Below, piece by piece: positions 43,090 through 55,198 of a DNA stretch of 64,000 nucleotides. Source of the DNA: Sacculina carcini. Taxonomy: Eukaryota; Arthropoda; Thecostraca; Sacculinidae. How positions within the stretch are numbered: the stretch's first letter is position 1; each line of letters begins with the position of its first letter. Where the stretch lies: NCBI GenBank assembly GCA_916048095.2, contig OU696577.1, forward strand, positions 3,699,501 to 3,763,500, read 5' to 3'. Position numbers and translations under genes: made by a program. Below the pieces are notes generated by a model. It ran no database searches. It saw only the letters and a program-made list of their open reading frames with translations, and was not told the DNA's origin.

Positions 43090-44335
43090 AACAACAACAA
43101 GAACAACAACAACATATATTTAATATAGCGCACATATTTATACACAAGCGCGAAAAAGACACAACCGACAGCAACATCACAGCGAGCAGGGAGTAGGCAC
43201 AAACAGAAATATGAAAACACGTTTGCAAACTGGAACATGCTAGATGGAACGAGCTATCAGATAGCTCATCCGCCCTTGAAACAGGTTATTTTTCTCCTGT
43301 CGGGTGTCTAGCCACCCTCCTCACTGCAGATCAGTGGGGGAGCCGGCTTAGTCGCCGACGACTCGACCATGACTCTGATTGTACTGGAATTACACGGTTA
43401 TCAGTAGCAGGGCGAAGCCTGACCAGACAACGACGAATGCAAGAAATGCAAAGACGGGCAGCAACGAAAGCAGATAATTCACAGTGATTATAAAGACAAA
43501 TATCAAGCAAGAACAACGAGGGTACAACACAGGACGATCAGCACGAACAACAACGACAACGACAACGTGTATTTGCTATGACGCCGGTAAAACACAAGCG
43601 CGAAAAACGGAAAATATCAATTGATATAAAACGACAATTGTAAAGAATATGGGAGAAATGAGCAGGTAAAAGAGAGTGAGAAGTCACAAAACAACCAAAA
43701 TGGGTAAATAGCAAGCACAAGCACAAAGAGCACAGTTCCAAAAAATCAAGTGGTATGTTCGAACAATACAATCGACAGAGAATTTTTACAGGGAACATTC
43801 ACAATAGAATAAATAAAGCAGCAAGGAAGGAAAGGAAGCAGTAACTGTGCTCAAGACAGGGAAAAATAAGACAACGAGGAGAATTGATACATTCATGAAA
43901 CGGAGAAATAGTTGAAACAATATCACAGAGAGGCGAAAGGAGAGAGAGAGTGAGAGACGGGATCAAATGAAATGTCAAAAAGGTACAAGCGAAGCCGATG
44001 GCGGAAAGACCGAAATGAAGAGGCGCGGGTGATATGAGAGGGAAGAGAATTATACAAGCGAGGGGCGTAAAAGAAGAACGATTTAGAGGACCAGGAAGAT
44101 TCGTTAGATGCACGAGGACAAGCGAGAGAAAGAGGGCGACGAGAAGAGTGTGAGTCAGAGGGAGACACACATATATCCAAAGACAAATCGCACATTCAAT
44201 CATCAAGAGAACGAGTGAGCAGATATTTATGAAGATCAGCAGAAAAGGATCGGAATGAAGACTTGTGGTGAACGTAAGATGGAAGCGAGTTATAGATACG
44301 AGGAGCAGAGAAATAAAAAGATTTGGATGAAAAGT
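43090..44335 (-). pseudogene. 5'-truncated LINE, family B, copy 2, split by another LINE end
   Basis: The 3' tail is (AAC)n at 43,090-43,113. The sequence to 43,548 and from about 44,165 to 44,335 is collinear with 41,170-41,720 of copy 1. Between them lies a foreign segment. It retains only the UTR and the last codons of the RT ORF. Confidence 0.8.
43549..44165 (-). mobile_element. LINE 3' end nested in copy 2
   Basis: Starts on the plus strand with an (AACGAC)-like tail and has its own 3' UTR. ORF 43,923-44,195 (minus) encodes an RT C-terminus (RACPRASNESSWSSKSFFFY, then YNSLPSHITRASSFRSF). The flanks join seamlessly when it is removed by comparison with 41,560-41,600. Edges are accurate to a few bases. 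Confidence 0.8.
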
Positions 44336-44340
44336 ATACA

Positions 44341-44799
44341 AATTAAGGTTTAATTTTATTGCAAAAATGCACCTGTCTATATCATAGTGTTATGTCTATA
44401 TTATATTGTATATGTCTATATTGTCTATGGGAATGTACATAAGCAGGATGTCTAGCACCACACACGGACACAATGTTCACACACTTCCAGATCCATTTTG
44501 ATCGAATTTAGGTTGGTATATGCTGCATTGTACAACTTTACAACCGAATTTTTTTCCCGATAATGTACAATAATTGTTCTAAGAGTTCGAGAATTGTCCT
44601 AAATCAAAATAATTGTATTTAAAAATGAAAAAGTTGCAAAAGTTGCGCTAAAACAAAAAGTTGCAAAAAGTTGCAAAAAGTTGCATATAAAACTTCTTTA
44701 ATATGCACCTCATATCAATAAAATATTGATTTTTGGGCTCCTCAGAATGAACAGAGTATATGATGAAAAAATTGCATTTGCAACAAAAGGTCACCCTAG
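44341..44799 (+). repeat. Interspersed repeat D, copy 2 (uninterrupted)
   Basis: The reference copy. It contains 'ggatgtctagcaccacac', the AAAAAGTTGC runs and 'atcaataaaatattgatt'. The 3' end has the hairpin TTGCA-TT-TGCAA 11 bases before CTAG, followed by T. Confidence 0.75.
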
Positions 44800-45639
44800 T
44801 TATCAGCAAGCAATGAATGAATTATCTTGTACTAATTGTATTTTCCTTGTTTATTTGCTTTTTTTGTTAAGGTTGTTATGACGTCACAGATTAAAATATA
44901 TTGCGCCAATTTTATCATGATTCAATATTGGTATGTAAATGTTGATATTTGTAAATTTGCGAAAATTCGTGTTTGCACAACCGATAGGAAAATTTGTGAT
45001 CACACCTAAAAGAAACGGTTTCAAACGAGTGAATCTACATGCCATCTTCCATTTTATTTCGTGTGCGTTTGTGCGTTTGTGCGTTTGTGCGCGTGTGTGT
45101 TTGCTGTTTGACGCTGAAAGGCGTAGCGTCATTTGTGGTTTGACAGTCAAACAAAGTAGATAGGAAAACAAACTGGAAACCAGCGGCGCGAGACGATGGC
45201 GAAAAGACAGTGGCAGGATAGACACGCAAAAACGGCAGGCAGTTTTACTTGGCGAGCATGAACGTCTCGCTGCGTCGAATTCGGACACAAATGTTTCACA
45301 AGCCAACTTTTAATGTTGTTTGTGGGCACACTGCGATAGAAAAAGTGCACACAAGCACACATACACACGCATATATATAAGAGGCACTGGATATATCGAG
45401 TAGATTCCGACACGATTGTTTCACATACTCACACAGCCAGAAACTTGAACCCGTTCGTCCGATAGAGCGTGAACATCTGCAGAAAAGAAAAGAATTATAA
45501 AACAGAAAGAGACAATAATAACTGCAATAATTTGAGGAATTCAACGTTCCTTTCAGAAAGGAAAAAATTTATTAACATACACATTAAATGACACACATAC
45601 ATATACGCAGTGATTTCAGCGATAATCTTTTTCAATTTG
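44800..45639. other. No gene recognised; GTGCGTTT microsatellite
   Basis: A (GTGCGTTT)n stretch lies at about 45,060-45,100. Two related segments near 45,270-45,300 and 45,405-45,430 share a 'ggacacaaatgtttcaca'-like motif. ORFs here lack domains. Confidence 0.5.
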
Positions 45640-45790
45640 TGATAACGATAAACGATAATTTTCCCCACCCTGCCAAAAACGATAAACGATAAAAAAACAT
45701 CAAAACCCAGCCTGCGGTAGGTGATAAACGATAGCGATAAAAATGTTAACTTGATATATCAAATGCGATAAATGATAAGTACCTATATTT
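45640..45790. repeat. (CGATAAA)n-like degenerate repeat with a CAGGGTGGGG end motif
   Basis: The plus strand reads CCCCACCCTG at about 45,664-45,675 within 'acgataaacgataa' repeats. On the minus strand, CAGGGTGGGG followed by ATTATCGTTTATCG resembles a hAT-type terminal repeat. Its orientation does not fit the hAT transposase remnant at 45,942-46,480 in a simple way. Confidence 0.45.
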
Positions 45791-45941
45791 AGTTGAAATA
45801 TTTAACAAAAAACATACAAACTATTTTCCCACAGTGAAAATGAATTAAACTAGACAAAAACTGTCACTGGAACCAGTCTATGGCCTACAAGTTATATTCG
45901 GCATTAGTCTCTTTTTCTGATTCAGACTCTCCCTCCCTCCT

Positions 45942-46480
45942 CTACCTCCTTAAGAAAGCATCCAGGAGCTGCATGCTTCCCTTGGTGAAGACCAGCTTCT
46001 CAAACTTGTCGCTGGTCATGCTTGCACGCTTGGGCCTGATGACATCGCCAGCAGTGCTAACATGTGCTCCACGGCAGCAGAGCTGGGTAAGTCCGTGTTG
46101 TACTTGATGAACAGCGAGATCCAATTCTCCCTGTACATGCTGTGGAATTGCACAGGCTTCACCTCTGCCACCTTGCTCCTGCCCCAGGTGTCCACCTCAT
46201 TTTTGATGAGCCCTTCAATGTTGGGCCCGTCCTCCTCCATGACAGTGGGGCTCTCCAGGAAGAAGAAATGGGTCGTCGCTGGCTTCCTTAGACGTTTCTG
46301 TAACCGTGTCCTGGCTCTGGCTGGAGGAGAGAGGGTCAGAGGGTCAGTGAATGTAATGGAATTAACGATCTCCCTGATGAGCCTCTCCTTGATGTCTTTT
46401 TCAAGGGCAGTGGTCACATACTTCAACATGAAGTGGCCATGGTAGGGGTGGGTCAGGCTGCATAGGAGAGAGCGGCACAC
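45942..46480 (-). pseudogene. hAT transposase C-terminal fragment
   Basis: Two minus-strand frames join near 46,065. The first ends ENWISLFIKYNTDLPSSAAV (46,080-46,140). The second continues STAGDVIRPKRASMTSDKFE and LVFTKGSMQLLDAF. This is the dimerisation region of hAT transposases (the LPSSAAVER, then PKRxxMTDxxFE pattern). The catalytic Asp residues and the BED finger are missing, and one frameshift is present. Confidence 0.8.
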
Positions 46481-47049
46481 ACCTTCCTAACTCGAGAACT
46501 CCAGCGAGACTGGCGCACTGCAGCTTTGAATAATAATGTGATTAGCCAGCTACACACACATACACTTGACAGCTCTCATATGAGATATTTCAGGATTCAA
46601 TTGCAAGCCAGTGTTGCTCCCTCTAGTCTCTACCCTATATATACTCTCAGCTTGAACTGGTCTGAAAACGTCAGGCGGGCTGTTGTGACTATTGTCGCCG
46701 TGCACATTTTTTTATTTTTAGAAAAGTCTTTTGAATTCATAGTTTATCATTCCTCATTTTTTGGACTAGCAGTAAGTGAATGAGCGATACAAGGGGTCAG
46801 CGATATTCGATCGTTCACAATTCGATATTTCGCGAATTCGATAACTCCTTATTTTTACCTCAAGCCTCATGGTTCGACAGAAAAACTCGCGAATTCGACA
46901 TTCAAGTTTCGCGTGCCAGCATCCCGATTCAAACATCGTGCGCCATCCTCCCGACATTGTCCTGCCCACCGCCGCCACACATCGCGCCTCAATCTCGCAC
47001 CATCTGTCGGCGTGGTAAGGCCCTCAGCTGCTCCACCATCATGCAGCGC
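46481..47049. other. No gene recognised
   Basis: Non-coding DNA between the hAT and pogo-type remnants. Reads such as 'attcgatatttcgcgaattcgat' (46,815-46,840) may be the terminal region of the pogo-type element, but no clear matching inverted repeat was found. Confidence 0.45.
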
Positions 47050-47650
47050 TGTTCTACCTCCGCCCCCACGCCTAATAAATACATTTATTTGCCTCTCAAA
47101 GATAAGCTAGAGTTTACAAGGAAATCTGGGGCAGGTATAACTCACTCAGCCATAACAGCGGGGATGGGTGTCCCAAGGTCTACAGTGTCAACAATTTGGA
47201 ATAACAGGGACAATTATCGCCAGGCAGTTACTTCAACATCATCTACAACTTTTGTCCTTTGTACCGCAAGGGACTCCCGTCTCAACACGATGGAAGACAT
47301 GTTGATCAAGTGGATGGAGGATAGAGCACAACGCAAGATGCCCATTAGCCTGGGACTTGTGGGAGAACGTGCCTTGTCACTGTGGGAAGACTAGCAGGCA
47401 ACAACATCCTAAAACAGCAGGCCACAGGAATCATTCACGGCAAGTAGGGGCTGGTTCAACCGATTCAGGGGCGATCAGTGATATTTTTTAGTGATATTAT
47501 GGGAATCTGGGCTGGAGGTCGGTCCATATCCCACTATTTATAATATATTCCTATGGGAAAACAGTTTCACGATTCGACCAAATGTAGTTTCGACCAATGA
47601 TAGACCGCCACATCCCCGTCGAATTGCGGGGATCTCCTGTATTTATGATA
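47050..47650 (+). pseudogene. pogo/Tigger-type transposase fragment (CENP-B-like HTH region)
   Basis: The frame from about 47,080 reads LPLKDKLEFTRKSGAGITHS, then GVPRSTVSTIWNNRD (HTH). After a variable stretch come MLIKWMEDRAQRKMPISLGL, ERALSLWED and, in a shifted frame near 47,430-47,455, SRGWFNRFRG. This is the order of the two CENP-B-type helix-turn-helix domains of Tigger elements. The DDE catalytic domain is absent. A Tigger-like terminal sequence in reverse (GGGGATCTCCTGTA) lies near 47,628-47,641. Confidence 0.8.
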
Positions 47651-47700
47651 TATCCTTCTTCATCACGGAAAACCACACTAAAACCAAAGTAAAACCGTGA

Positions 47701-47982
47701 TATTATTAGAAATGTAGGCTATGTTTACAGTTATCCCTAAAATTACCACCTATCTATTTTTGAATGCATTGTTGGTTGACAAAATCGGAAGATACGGTTT
47801 GTAGGTAGGTGTGCATGAAATATTTCTATATAATTTGTGGTTTCTGTAAGTTTCGGTTTGGATACCCTGCTTTGGTCATTCACTGAACCTGGTTGGAAAA
47901 GCTGGTTGGAAAAGCTTTACATTCGTGTATTTGACGTCTGCGGATAATTGCTTTTCCGTATTCAAGTGTGTTGAGCGGCAAG
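47701..47982. other. No gene recognised
   Basis: Non-coding spacer with one 18-bp direct duplication ('gctggttggaaaa', 47,890-47,915). Confidence 0.5.
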
Positions 47983-48225
47983 TTATTATTATTATTATTA
48001 TTAATTACAGAAAAATTCACTAGCATGGGAAGAGTGCAAGCACTATTATCACCATGCGGTGGCCCCATGCACCGGAAGCGCCCAAAAGACTCAGAGAGAG
48101 AGTTCGAAAAATAAATATTTCTAGAAAGAGTTGTATTTTTTATATATAGCAATAAAATATTAAATATTTATAATAATAAATAATAAATCAATAACCGATA
48201 ACACTCCATAATGTCACTCCAATAA
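47983..48225 (-). mobile_element. LINE 3' end, family C, copy 4
   Basis: (TTA)n at 47,983-48,002 on the plus strand, followed by the reversed family-C blocks ('tgcaccggaagcgcccaaaa' and 'ataatgtcactcc'). No coding part. Confidence 0.75.
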
Positions 48226-48237
48226 AATGATAAAATG

Positions 48238-48534
48238 ATTCTAGCAAATTACATAAGTCAATCTGATGCTCAAGGAAAGAAAAAGGGAATTCGTGAAGTA
48301 TTCAATAGAGGCGGAGAGTGGAGGGAATTTGCGAGAAATCTGGGAGTGAAGCAGTCTATCGCCTATGACCGGATCAACAGCCAGTCTGATCACTCCACAC
48401 AAAAAGGAGGCTGCACAAGGAAGAAGATACAACCATTACACATAGCCTTCATGAAGTCCACAGTGGAGAGCAATCCAAGAATTAAATTATGTAAATTATG
48501 CAAGCACGTGAATGTAAATTATGTAAGCACATGA
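48238..48534 (+). pseudogene. DNA transposase N-terminal helix-turn-helix fragment
   Basis: ORF of 99 codons with GIREVFNRGGEWREFARNLG, KQSIAYDRINSQ and RKKIQPLHIAFMKSTVESNP. The layout (helical repeat, then an 'ExNPxIKL' type second HTH) is like the N-terminus of Tc1/IS630-type transposases. The catalytic domain does not follow. The family assignment is tentative. Confidence 0.45.
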
Positions 48535-48569
48535 ATACTGTATACTAAGCGTATTCCGACGAAACAATC

Positions 48570-48678
48570 AATATTCCGAAATTGAAGTTGATTATTCCGA
48601 AATTGAAGTTGATTATTCCGAAATTGAAGTTGATTATTCCGAAATTGAAATTGTTGATTCCGAAATTGAAGTTGTAAA
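48570..48678 (+). repeat. 21-bp tandem repeat (ATTCCGAAATTGAAGTTGATT)-like
   Basis: Five units with few changes, the last two diverging (AAATTGTTG, GTTGTAA). Confidence 0.9.
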
Positions 48679-48711
48679 CGTATAGTTGCTCTAAGGTTGC
48701 TCGATAATTAT

Positions 48712-49083
48712 ACAAATTAATGTTTAATTCTATTGCACAAATTCACGTGTCTATATCAGAGTTTTATGTCGATATTATATTGTATATGCCTGTATTGTAT
48801 CCAATCATATATGTATCCGCATGTGGTGCTATACACACGCAGGATGTCTAGCACCACACACGGACACAATATCCACACGCCTTCCAGATACATATTTATC
48901 GAGTTTATGTTGACAATATATGAACATATGCTGCATTGTACACCTGTACAACTGACAATTATTCTTGATAGTGTGGAGTAATAGTTATAAAAGTTCAAAA
49001 TTGACCTAAATCTAAATAGCTGCTCTAAAAAATGAAAAAGTTGCAAAAGTTGCGCAAAAAACAAAAAGTTGCATTTATAACTT
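48712..49083 (+). repeat. Interspersed repeat D, copy 3, left part
   Basis: Collinear with 44,341-44,690, then interrupted at 49084 by the 6-kb Helitron-type insertion. It resumes at 55080. Confidence 0.85.
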
Positions 49084-49084
49084 A

Positions 49085-52000
49085 CTAGCATTAAAACCCG
49101 CCCGTTGTGCGGAGGAATTCATAAAATGGAATTAATATTCATAATAATTCATATTCATAAAAATATTCCAAATTAAAAAAGAAAATGAAAACTCATCAGT
49201 GTCTTACTCAATAGAAAAGTCCAAGTGTGAATATTTTTATTTTTATTTTGACATAATATTCTCCCTCAACCCGCCTCATATATAAACCAACCCATTGTGC
49301 GGAATAATTCAGAACACAAACACGTAACAAACAATGAAAATCCTAGCATGTAAACCCGCCCGTCGTGCGAAACAGTTCATACTATTAAATTTGTATTCAA
49401 TTCATGAGAGAAAAGGAATATGAATTAAAAAAGAGTTGAGTAAACCCATACAAAAGTCTAAATTTCTATATTTTCATATATATTTTCACAAAATAGTTTG
49501 CCTAAACCGCCTCATATTTATACATGCCCGTCGTGCTGAATAATTCAGAACTCAGACACGAAACAATGAAAAATGACTACACTTTTTCATCATAATGTTT
49601 CCAAAATATTTGAATAACTTAATATCACCGTCTAGCATTGAAACCCGCCAGTTGTGCGGAGCAATTCATAAGATGAAATTCATATTTAATTCATAAACAT
49701 ATTGCAAATTAAAAAAGAAAACAGATATACTCATTAAAATCTTACTCAATTGAAAAGTCTAAATTCAATTATATTTTTTGACAACATATTTTCCTTCATC
49801 CCGTCTCATATTTAAACCCGCCCGTCGTGCTGAACAATTTATAAAATAAAATGCATATTCAATCCATAAAATAAAATGCATATTCAATCCATAAAATAAA
49901 CTAAATACAAATTAAAAAGCAAAACATTTAACATTTTCCCTCGAACAGCCTCATATTTAAACCCGCCCGTCGTGCGGAACAATTAAGCCCCAACACCAAT
50001 GGTTCTTTATATATAAACCAACTAATGACAACTAACTAACTAATATTCAAATGGTTCTTTATTATATAATAATGGTTTTTTATTTAATGGTTCTATATGG
50101 TACAATAATTCATTAGTTTACTTTGTTCCCAGTAGCATTTTACCCGCCCGTCGTGCGGAACAATTAAGCCCCTGATCTATACCATTGAACCCGCGCAATT
50201 ATGTCACCTCATTCAAGCATACACACACAGACAGACAGATAATTTCTTCTTTATGTATATATATACCATTGAACCTGCGCAATTATGTCACCTCATATTC
50301 AAGCATACATACACAGACAGACAGATAATTTCTTCTTTATGTATATATATGGCATTAATACCCGCCCGTTGTGCGGAGCAATTCATACAATCAAGCAAAT
50401 CATGAACCATTTGAAAAAATGAACTAAAAACACTTTTTTAAACCCACCCGTCGTGCGGAACAATTCATACAATAAAATTCATATCAAATCCATAAAATAT
50501 AATGAATACAAATTGAAAAGCAAAAAATGTAAGCTATAAATATCTTGACCAATAGAAAAGTCTAAATGCCCGCGGGACATTTTTATTTCATAAAAATGAG
50601 CCATTGCTTCGTTTGCGTTTGAAGCCCCTGGTCATTGAACCAGCGCAATTATGTCACCTCATATTCAAGCATACATACACAGACAGACAGATAATTTCTT
50701 CTTTATGTATATATATATAGCATTAAAACCGCATTAAAACCCGCCCGTTGTGCGGAACAATTCATAAAAATATTGCAAATTAAAAATAAATAAGGCAAAC
50801 TCATGAAGACCTTAATTAATTAAAAAGTCTAAATTTCATTTTTTTTAATTTTATTTTGACAACATATTTTCACTCAGCCCGCCTCATATTTAAACCCGCC
50901 CGACGTGAGGAATAATTCAGAACTCGAACACCATCCGTTCTGGTTCTTGAAGTCAAATCCATTAGTTTTGTATATGAATTCATTCTATACGGTGAAATTG
51001 AACGTTTTATTGCTACTCGCGGGACATTTTTATTGCATAAAAATGAGCCATCGCTTCGTTTGCGTTTGAAGCCCCTGATCATTGAACCAGCGAACCATGA
51101 ACCAGCGCAATTATGTCACCTCATATTCAAGCATACATACACAGACAGACAGATAATTTCTTCTTTATGTATATATATAGCATTAAAACCCGCCCGTTGT
51201 GCGGAGCAATTCATAACATGAAATTCATATTCAATTCGTAAAAAAATATGGAAAAATAAAAATGAAATAGGGTACACTCATAAAAATATTAATCAATTGA
51301 AAATTATAAGTTTAATTATTTTTATTTCGACAAAATATTTCCCCTCAGTCCGCCTGAGTCATTTTTATACCCGCCCGTCGTGCTGAATAATTCAGAAATC
51401 GAACACGATCCGTTCTGGATCTTGAAGTCAAATCCATTGGTTTTGTGTATGGATTTATTCTACAGGGTAAATTGAACGTTCTATTGTCTATAGTTGCTGC
51501 CCGCGGAGCATTTTTATTTGTAAAAAAATACCTTTTTTAAATGAACCATTTGAAAAAATGAACTAAAAAATGAAAACACCTTTTTTAAACCCGCCCGTCG
51601 TGGGGAACAATTCATACAATAAAATTCATATAAGAAGTCAAATCCATTGGTTTTGTGTATGGATTAATTCTACAGGAAAATTGAACGTTCTATTGTCTAT
51701 AGTTGCTGCCCGCGGAACATTTTTATTTTAAAAAAAAAACCTTTTTTTAAATGAACCATTTGAAAAAATGATCTAAAAACACTTTTTTAAACCCACCCGT
51801 CGTGCGGAACAATTCATACAATAAAATTCATATCAAATCCATAAAATATAATGAATACAAATTGAAAAGCAAAAAATGTAACCTATAAATATCTTAACCA
51901 ATAGAAAAGTCTAAATGTGAATATTTTTGTTCTTATTTTGACAAATATTATCCCTCAACCCGCCTGATATATAAATCTGCCCGTCGTGTGGTATAATTCA

Positions 52001-53160
52001 GAACACAAACACGAAACAAACAATGAAAGATGATGAAATCTTTTCATCAGACTGTTTGCAAACTATATTTATTACTTAACATCATTCCCCAATATCATTT
52101 GCTTAAGTACTATTTCACTTTTACCGCTATAATATTTATTGTTAAAATTTATATATTTTCCGCTATCATTAAAACCCAATATAACCTGAGTCAAACCTAC
52201 CCAACCCAACCCAACCATTCAATCTTGACCGCTCTCAGCCTAGTCTGAGGTGATTTAACTTATTAGTTTGTGATCACAAAATATACTGATGCGATCATAA
52301 TTTGTAATCAGAAGACTGAGATTATCTACCCCAGGGGTCCCAAACACGCGGCCCACCAATACTTTTCTCTCAACCCGCCAATATAGTATCGGGACCAAAC
52401 TGTAAGGTAGCTAAATTCACATTTGTTGCATAATGCGATATAATTTTACACCATTATCATATTATCTCATAATTCCCGGTTAATGCTTCCACTAATGCAT
52501 CATATTCATACAGTTGTTATTTTTTGGATTACATCGATAATGCAGCCCTTGATATTACAGCCGATATTATATTATGCAATCTATATTCTGCTACGTATTA
52601 TTCCTAATACATATATCATCAGATCGCAAAATATATTTAAAGGTTCACATCATTCTCCAAAATCATTTGCTTAAGAGCTATTCTACTTTTATCGCTGGAA
52701 TATTTACTGCTAGCAAAATATCATATACCTCTCTATCATTTAAACCCACTCTTTATAGATACATTTAATTCGCCCGTCGTGCGGAACAGTTCATAAAATA
52801 TAATTAATATTCAATTCATAAAAAATTAGTGCAAATTGAAAAAGAAAAACAAACCCACAGGAAAGTTATAGCTAATCTAAAAGTCTAAATGTGAAATTTA
52901 TGTTTCAATTTAGAAAACATGTTTTTCCACAACACTATCAAAACAATGCAACCTTCTGTCATCTCTATAATTCCAGGTTAATGCTTCCGCTAAAACAGCA
53001 TAAGTTGGCATTACATGATATTGCAACCCATATCCTTATGCAACTTATGCTTATGCAACTTGAAATTAAACCAATTAAATTACTCAGTTAAATTCAGTAG
53101 TTTACTTTGTTCCCAATAGCATTTTACCCGCCCGTCGTGCGGAACGTTATTGAGGACAAT
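49085..53160 (-). repeat. Array of about nineteen Helitron 3'-end hairpin motifs
   Basis: The plus-strand motif ACCCGCCCGTCGTGCGGAAC (variants CGTTG, GGAGC) recurs near 49,097, 49,290, 49,357, 49,525, 49,645, 49,817, 49,965, 50,142, 50,361, 50,443, 50,740, 50,895, 51,189, 51,371, 51,590, 51,792, 51,975, 52,771 and 53,129, at irregular 70-800 bp spacing. Most are followed by 'aattcata'. Four copies of a 5'-end-like block ('agataatttcttctttatg', near 50,238, 50,322, 50,688 and 51,150) precede such motifs, three of them directly. Confidence 0.85.
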
Positions 53161-53279
53161 AAAGCCTTTATATTCAGTAGAGTGTAGCATTAATTAAACT
53201 GTACGCAATAAAACCACACCATCCATGCTTGGAGATAATATGATGCATTCTTAATTGTGATTGGGCTTCAGTGAAATTT

Positions 53280-54960
53280 AATCGGTGTATATTCCTGTGT
53301 AATCGCAAGTGCGCATAATAGCTGTCAAATTGGCAATATGTCCTTTTGACTTTACACCGCCATAACTTCCTTCAGATACCCTTTGGAAAATTACAAATTA
53401 TACCGTATTGTAGAAGAAAAGATTTCTAGAACGATGGTATAATTTATTTTTATGTGTAACAAATAGTTACTGAGAAATAGTAGAAAAATGAATTGATTTT
53501 AGTCGCCCGGTGTTCAAGTGTAATTTTGGATGTATTTGAGAATTTTGCCAATTTTACACGTTTTTTGTATCATTTGTGGGTATAAATTATAGCTTATCTT
53601 GTAGAACACAAAATTCTCTACACAGTAGTATATTCCTGTGTAATCGCAAGTGCGTAAATTGTGATTGGACTTCAGTGAAATTTCATCGGTGTATATTCCT
53701 GTGTAATCGCAAGTGCGCATAATAGCTGTCAAATTGGCAACATGACATTTTGACTTTACACCGGCGTAACTTCCTTCAGATACACTTTGGAAAATTAATA
53801 ATTATACCGTACTGTAGGAAACAAAATTTCTAGCACGATGGTATAATTAATTTTAATGTATGACAAATAGTTCCTGAGAAATGGGTATAAAAATGAATAA
53901 ATTGTAGTCACCCGGTGTTCAAGTGTAATTTTGGATGTATTTGAGAATTTTGCCAATTTTACACGTTTTTTGTATCATTTGTGGGTATAAATTACACCTT
54001 TTCTTGTAGAACACAAAATTCTCTACACAGTAGTATATTCCTGTGTAATCGCAAGTGCGCATAATAGCTGTCAAATTGGCAATATGTTCTTTTGACTTTA
54101 CACCGCCGTCACTTCCTTCAGATACACTTTGGAAAATTAAGAATTATACCGCATTTAAACAAATACAATTTCCAGCACGATGATATAATTTATTTTAATG
54201 TGTGACAAATAGTTCCTGAGAAATAGGTAGAAATATGAATTAATTTAGGCGCCCGGTGATCAAGTGTAATTTTGGATGTATTTGACAATTTTGCCAATTT
54301 TACACATTTTTTGTATCATTTGTGGGTATAAATTATAACTTTTCTTGTAGAACAAAAAATTATCTACACAATAGTATAATTTTTATAGCTGTACCATTGC
54401 TGGTTTATGAGGAATAGATAGGGGAATATTTACCAAAACATTCACGGTTTCCAGTGCTAATTTTGCATTTTTGACTTTGTCATTTTGACTTCACACCGCC
54501 GTAACTTTTTTTAATACACTTTGGAAAATTAAAAATTATACCGTGTTGTAGCAAACAAAATTCCCAGCATGATGGTATTATTTATTTAGTTGTGTGATAA
54601 TTAGTTTTTGATACATAGAGAAAAAAGTATAGAAAATCGGACGCGTGGAGTATAAATATAATTTTGAATATAGATTGAAATTTTGTCATGTTTACATCTT
54701 TTATGTTCTATTTTTGGATATGAATTATAACCTATCTTGTAGAACAGAAAATTCTCTACACAGTGGTATAATCTGTTTGGCTGTACCATTTCTGGTTTAT
54801 GAGGAGTAGATGGCAGAGCATTGACCACAATTTTCGCATTTTTCAGGGTTCATTTTGTCTTTTCACCGCTATAACTTTTTTTGATTTCATTTTTGAAATT
54901 TAAAATTTAATCTAAAGTGTAGACAAGAAAATTTCCAACGTGATGGTATAAATTGTTAGC
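53280..54960. repeat. Repeat P tandem block, about 4-5 units of 350-400 bp
   Basis: The marker 'tttacaccgcc' recurs near 53,352, 53,751, 54,099, 54,491 and (weak) 54,863. Each unit also has 'attataccg', a 'cacgatggtataat' piece and 'cttgtagaacacaaaat'. It is the same family as 18,600-19,345. It lies within the Helitron-type insertion near its 5' end. Confidence 0.85.
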
Positions 54961-55079
54961 GGGTAGGCTGAGTGGTGGCCGAATAATAGCTGATAGAAAA
55001 TGGACCAAGGAGGGTCGAACACACACACAGACACACACACACACACACACACACAGAGGATCTCTTTTATATATATAGA

Positions 55080-55195
55080 TTTAATACTTACCTCAGATCA
55101 ATAAAATATTGATTTTGGGCTGAACTGATTGATTTCGAAATGAACATATTCTATGATAAAAAATTGCATTTGCAACAAAAAGGTCACCCTAGTGA
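55080..55195 (+). repeat. Interspersed repeat D, copy 3, right part
   Basis: Resumes TTTAATACTTACCTCAG and ends GGTCACCCTAG followed by T, as in copy 2. Confidence 0.85.
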
Positions 55196-55198
55196 TTA

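Larger units (their letters stand above)
49085..55079 (-). mobile_element. Non-autonomous Helitron-type insertion (composite, 5,995 bp)
   Basis: It interrupts repeat D between A and T without target duplication. On the minus strand it starts TCTATATATATAAAAG (from 55079) and ends ...TTTTAATGCTAG (49085-49088), followed by T. Nine bases before CTAG there is a hairpin CCGC-ACAACGG-GCGG (49098-49112). TC start, hairpin plus CTRR end and A/T insertion are the defining Helitron features. The empty site is visible in copies D1 and D2. No Rep/helicase ORF is present. Inside are many copies of the 3'-end motif, several head-to-tail junctions, and a block of repeat P. Confidence 0.8.

Noticed and set aside
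49085..53160. CRISPR-like array (short repeats with variable spacers)
   Set aside because: Repeat length and spacing are irregular (70-800 bp), the DNA is eukaryotic transposon DNA, and the motif equals the Helitron 3' end.
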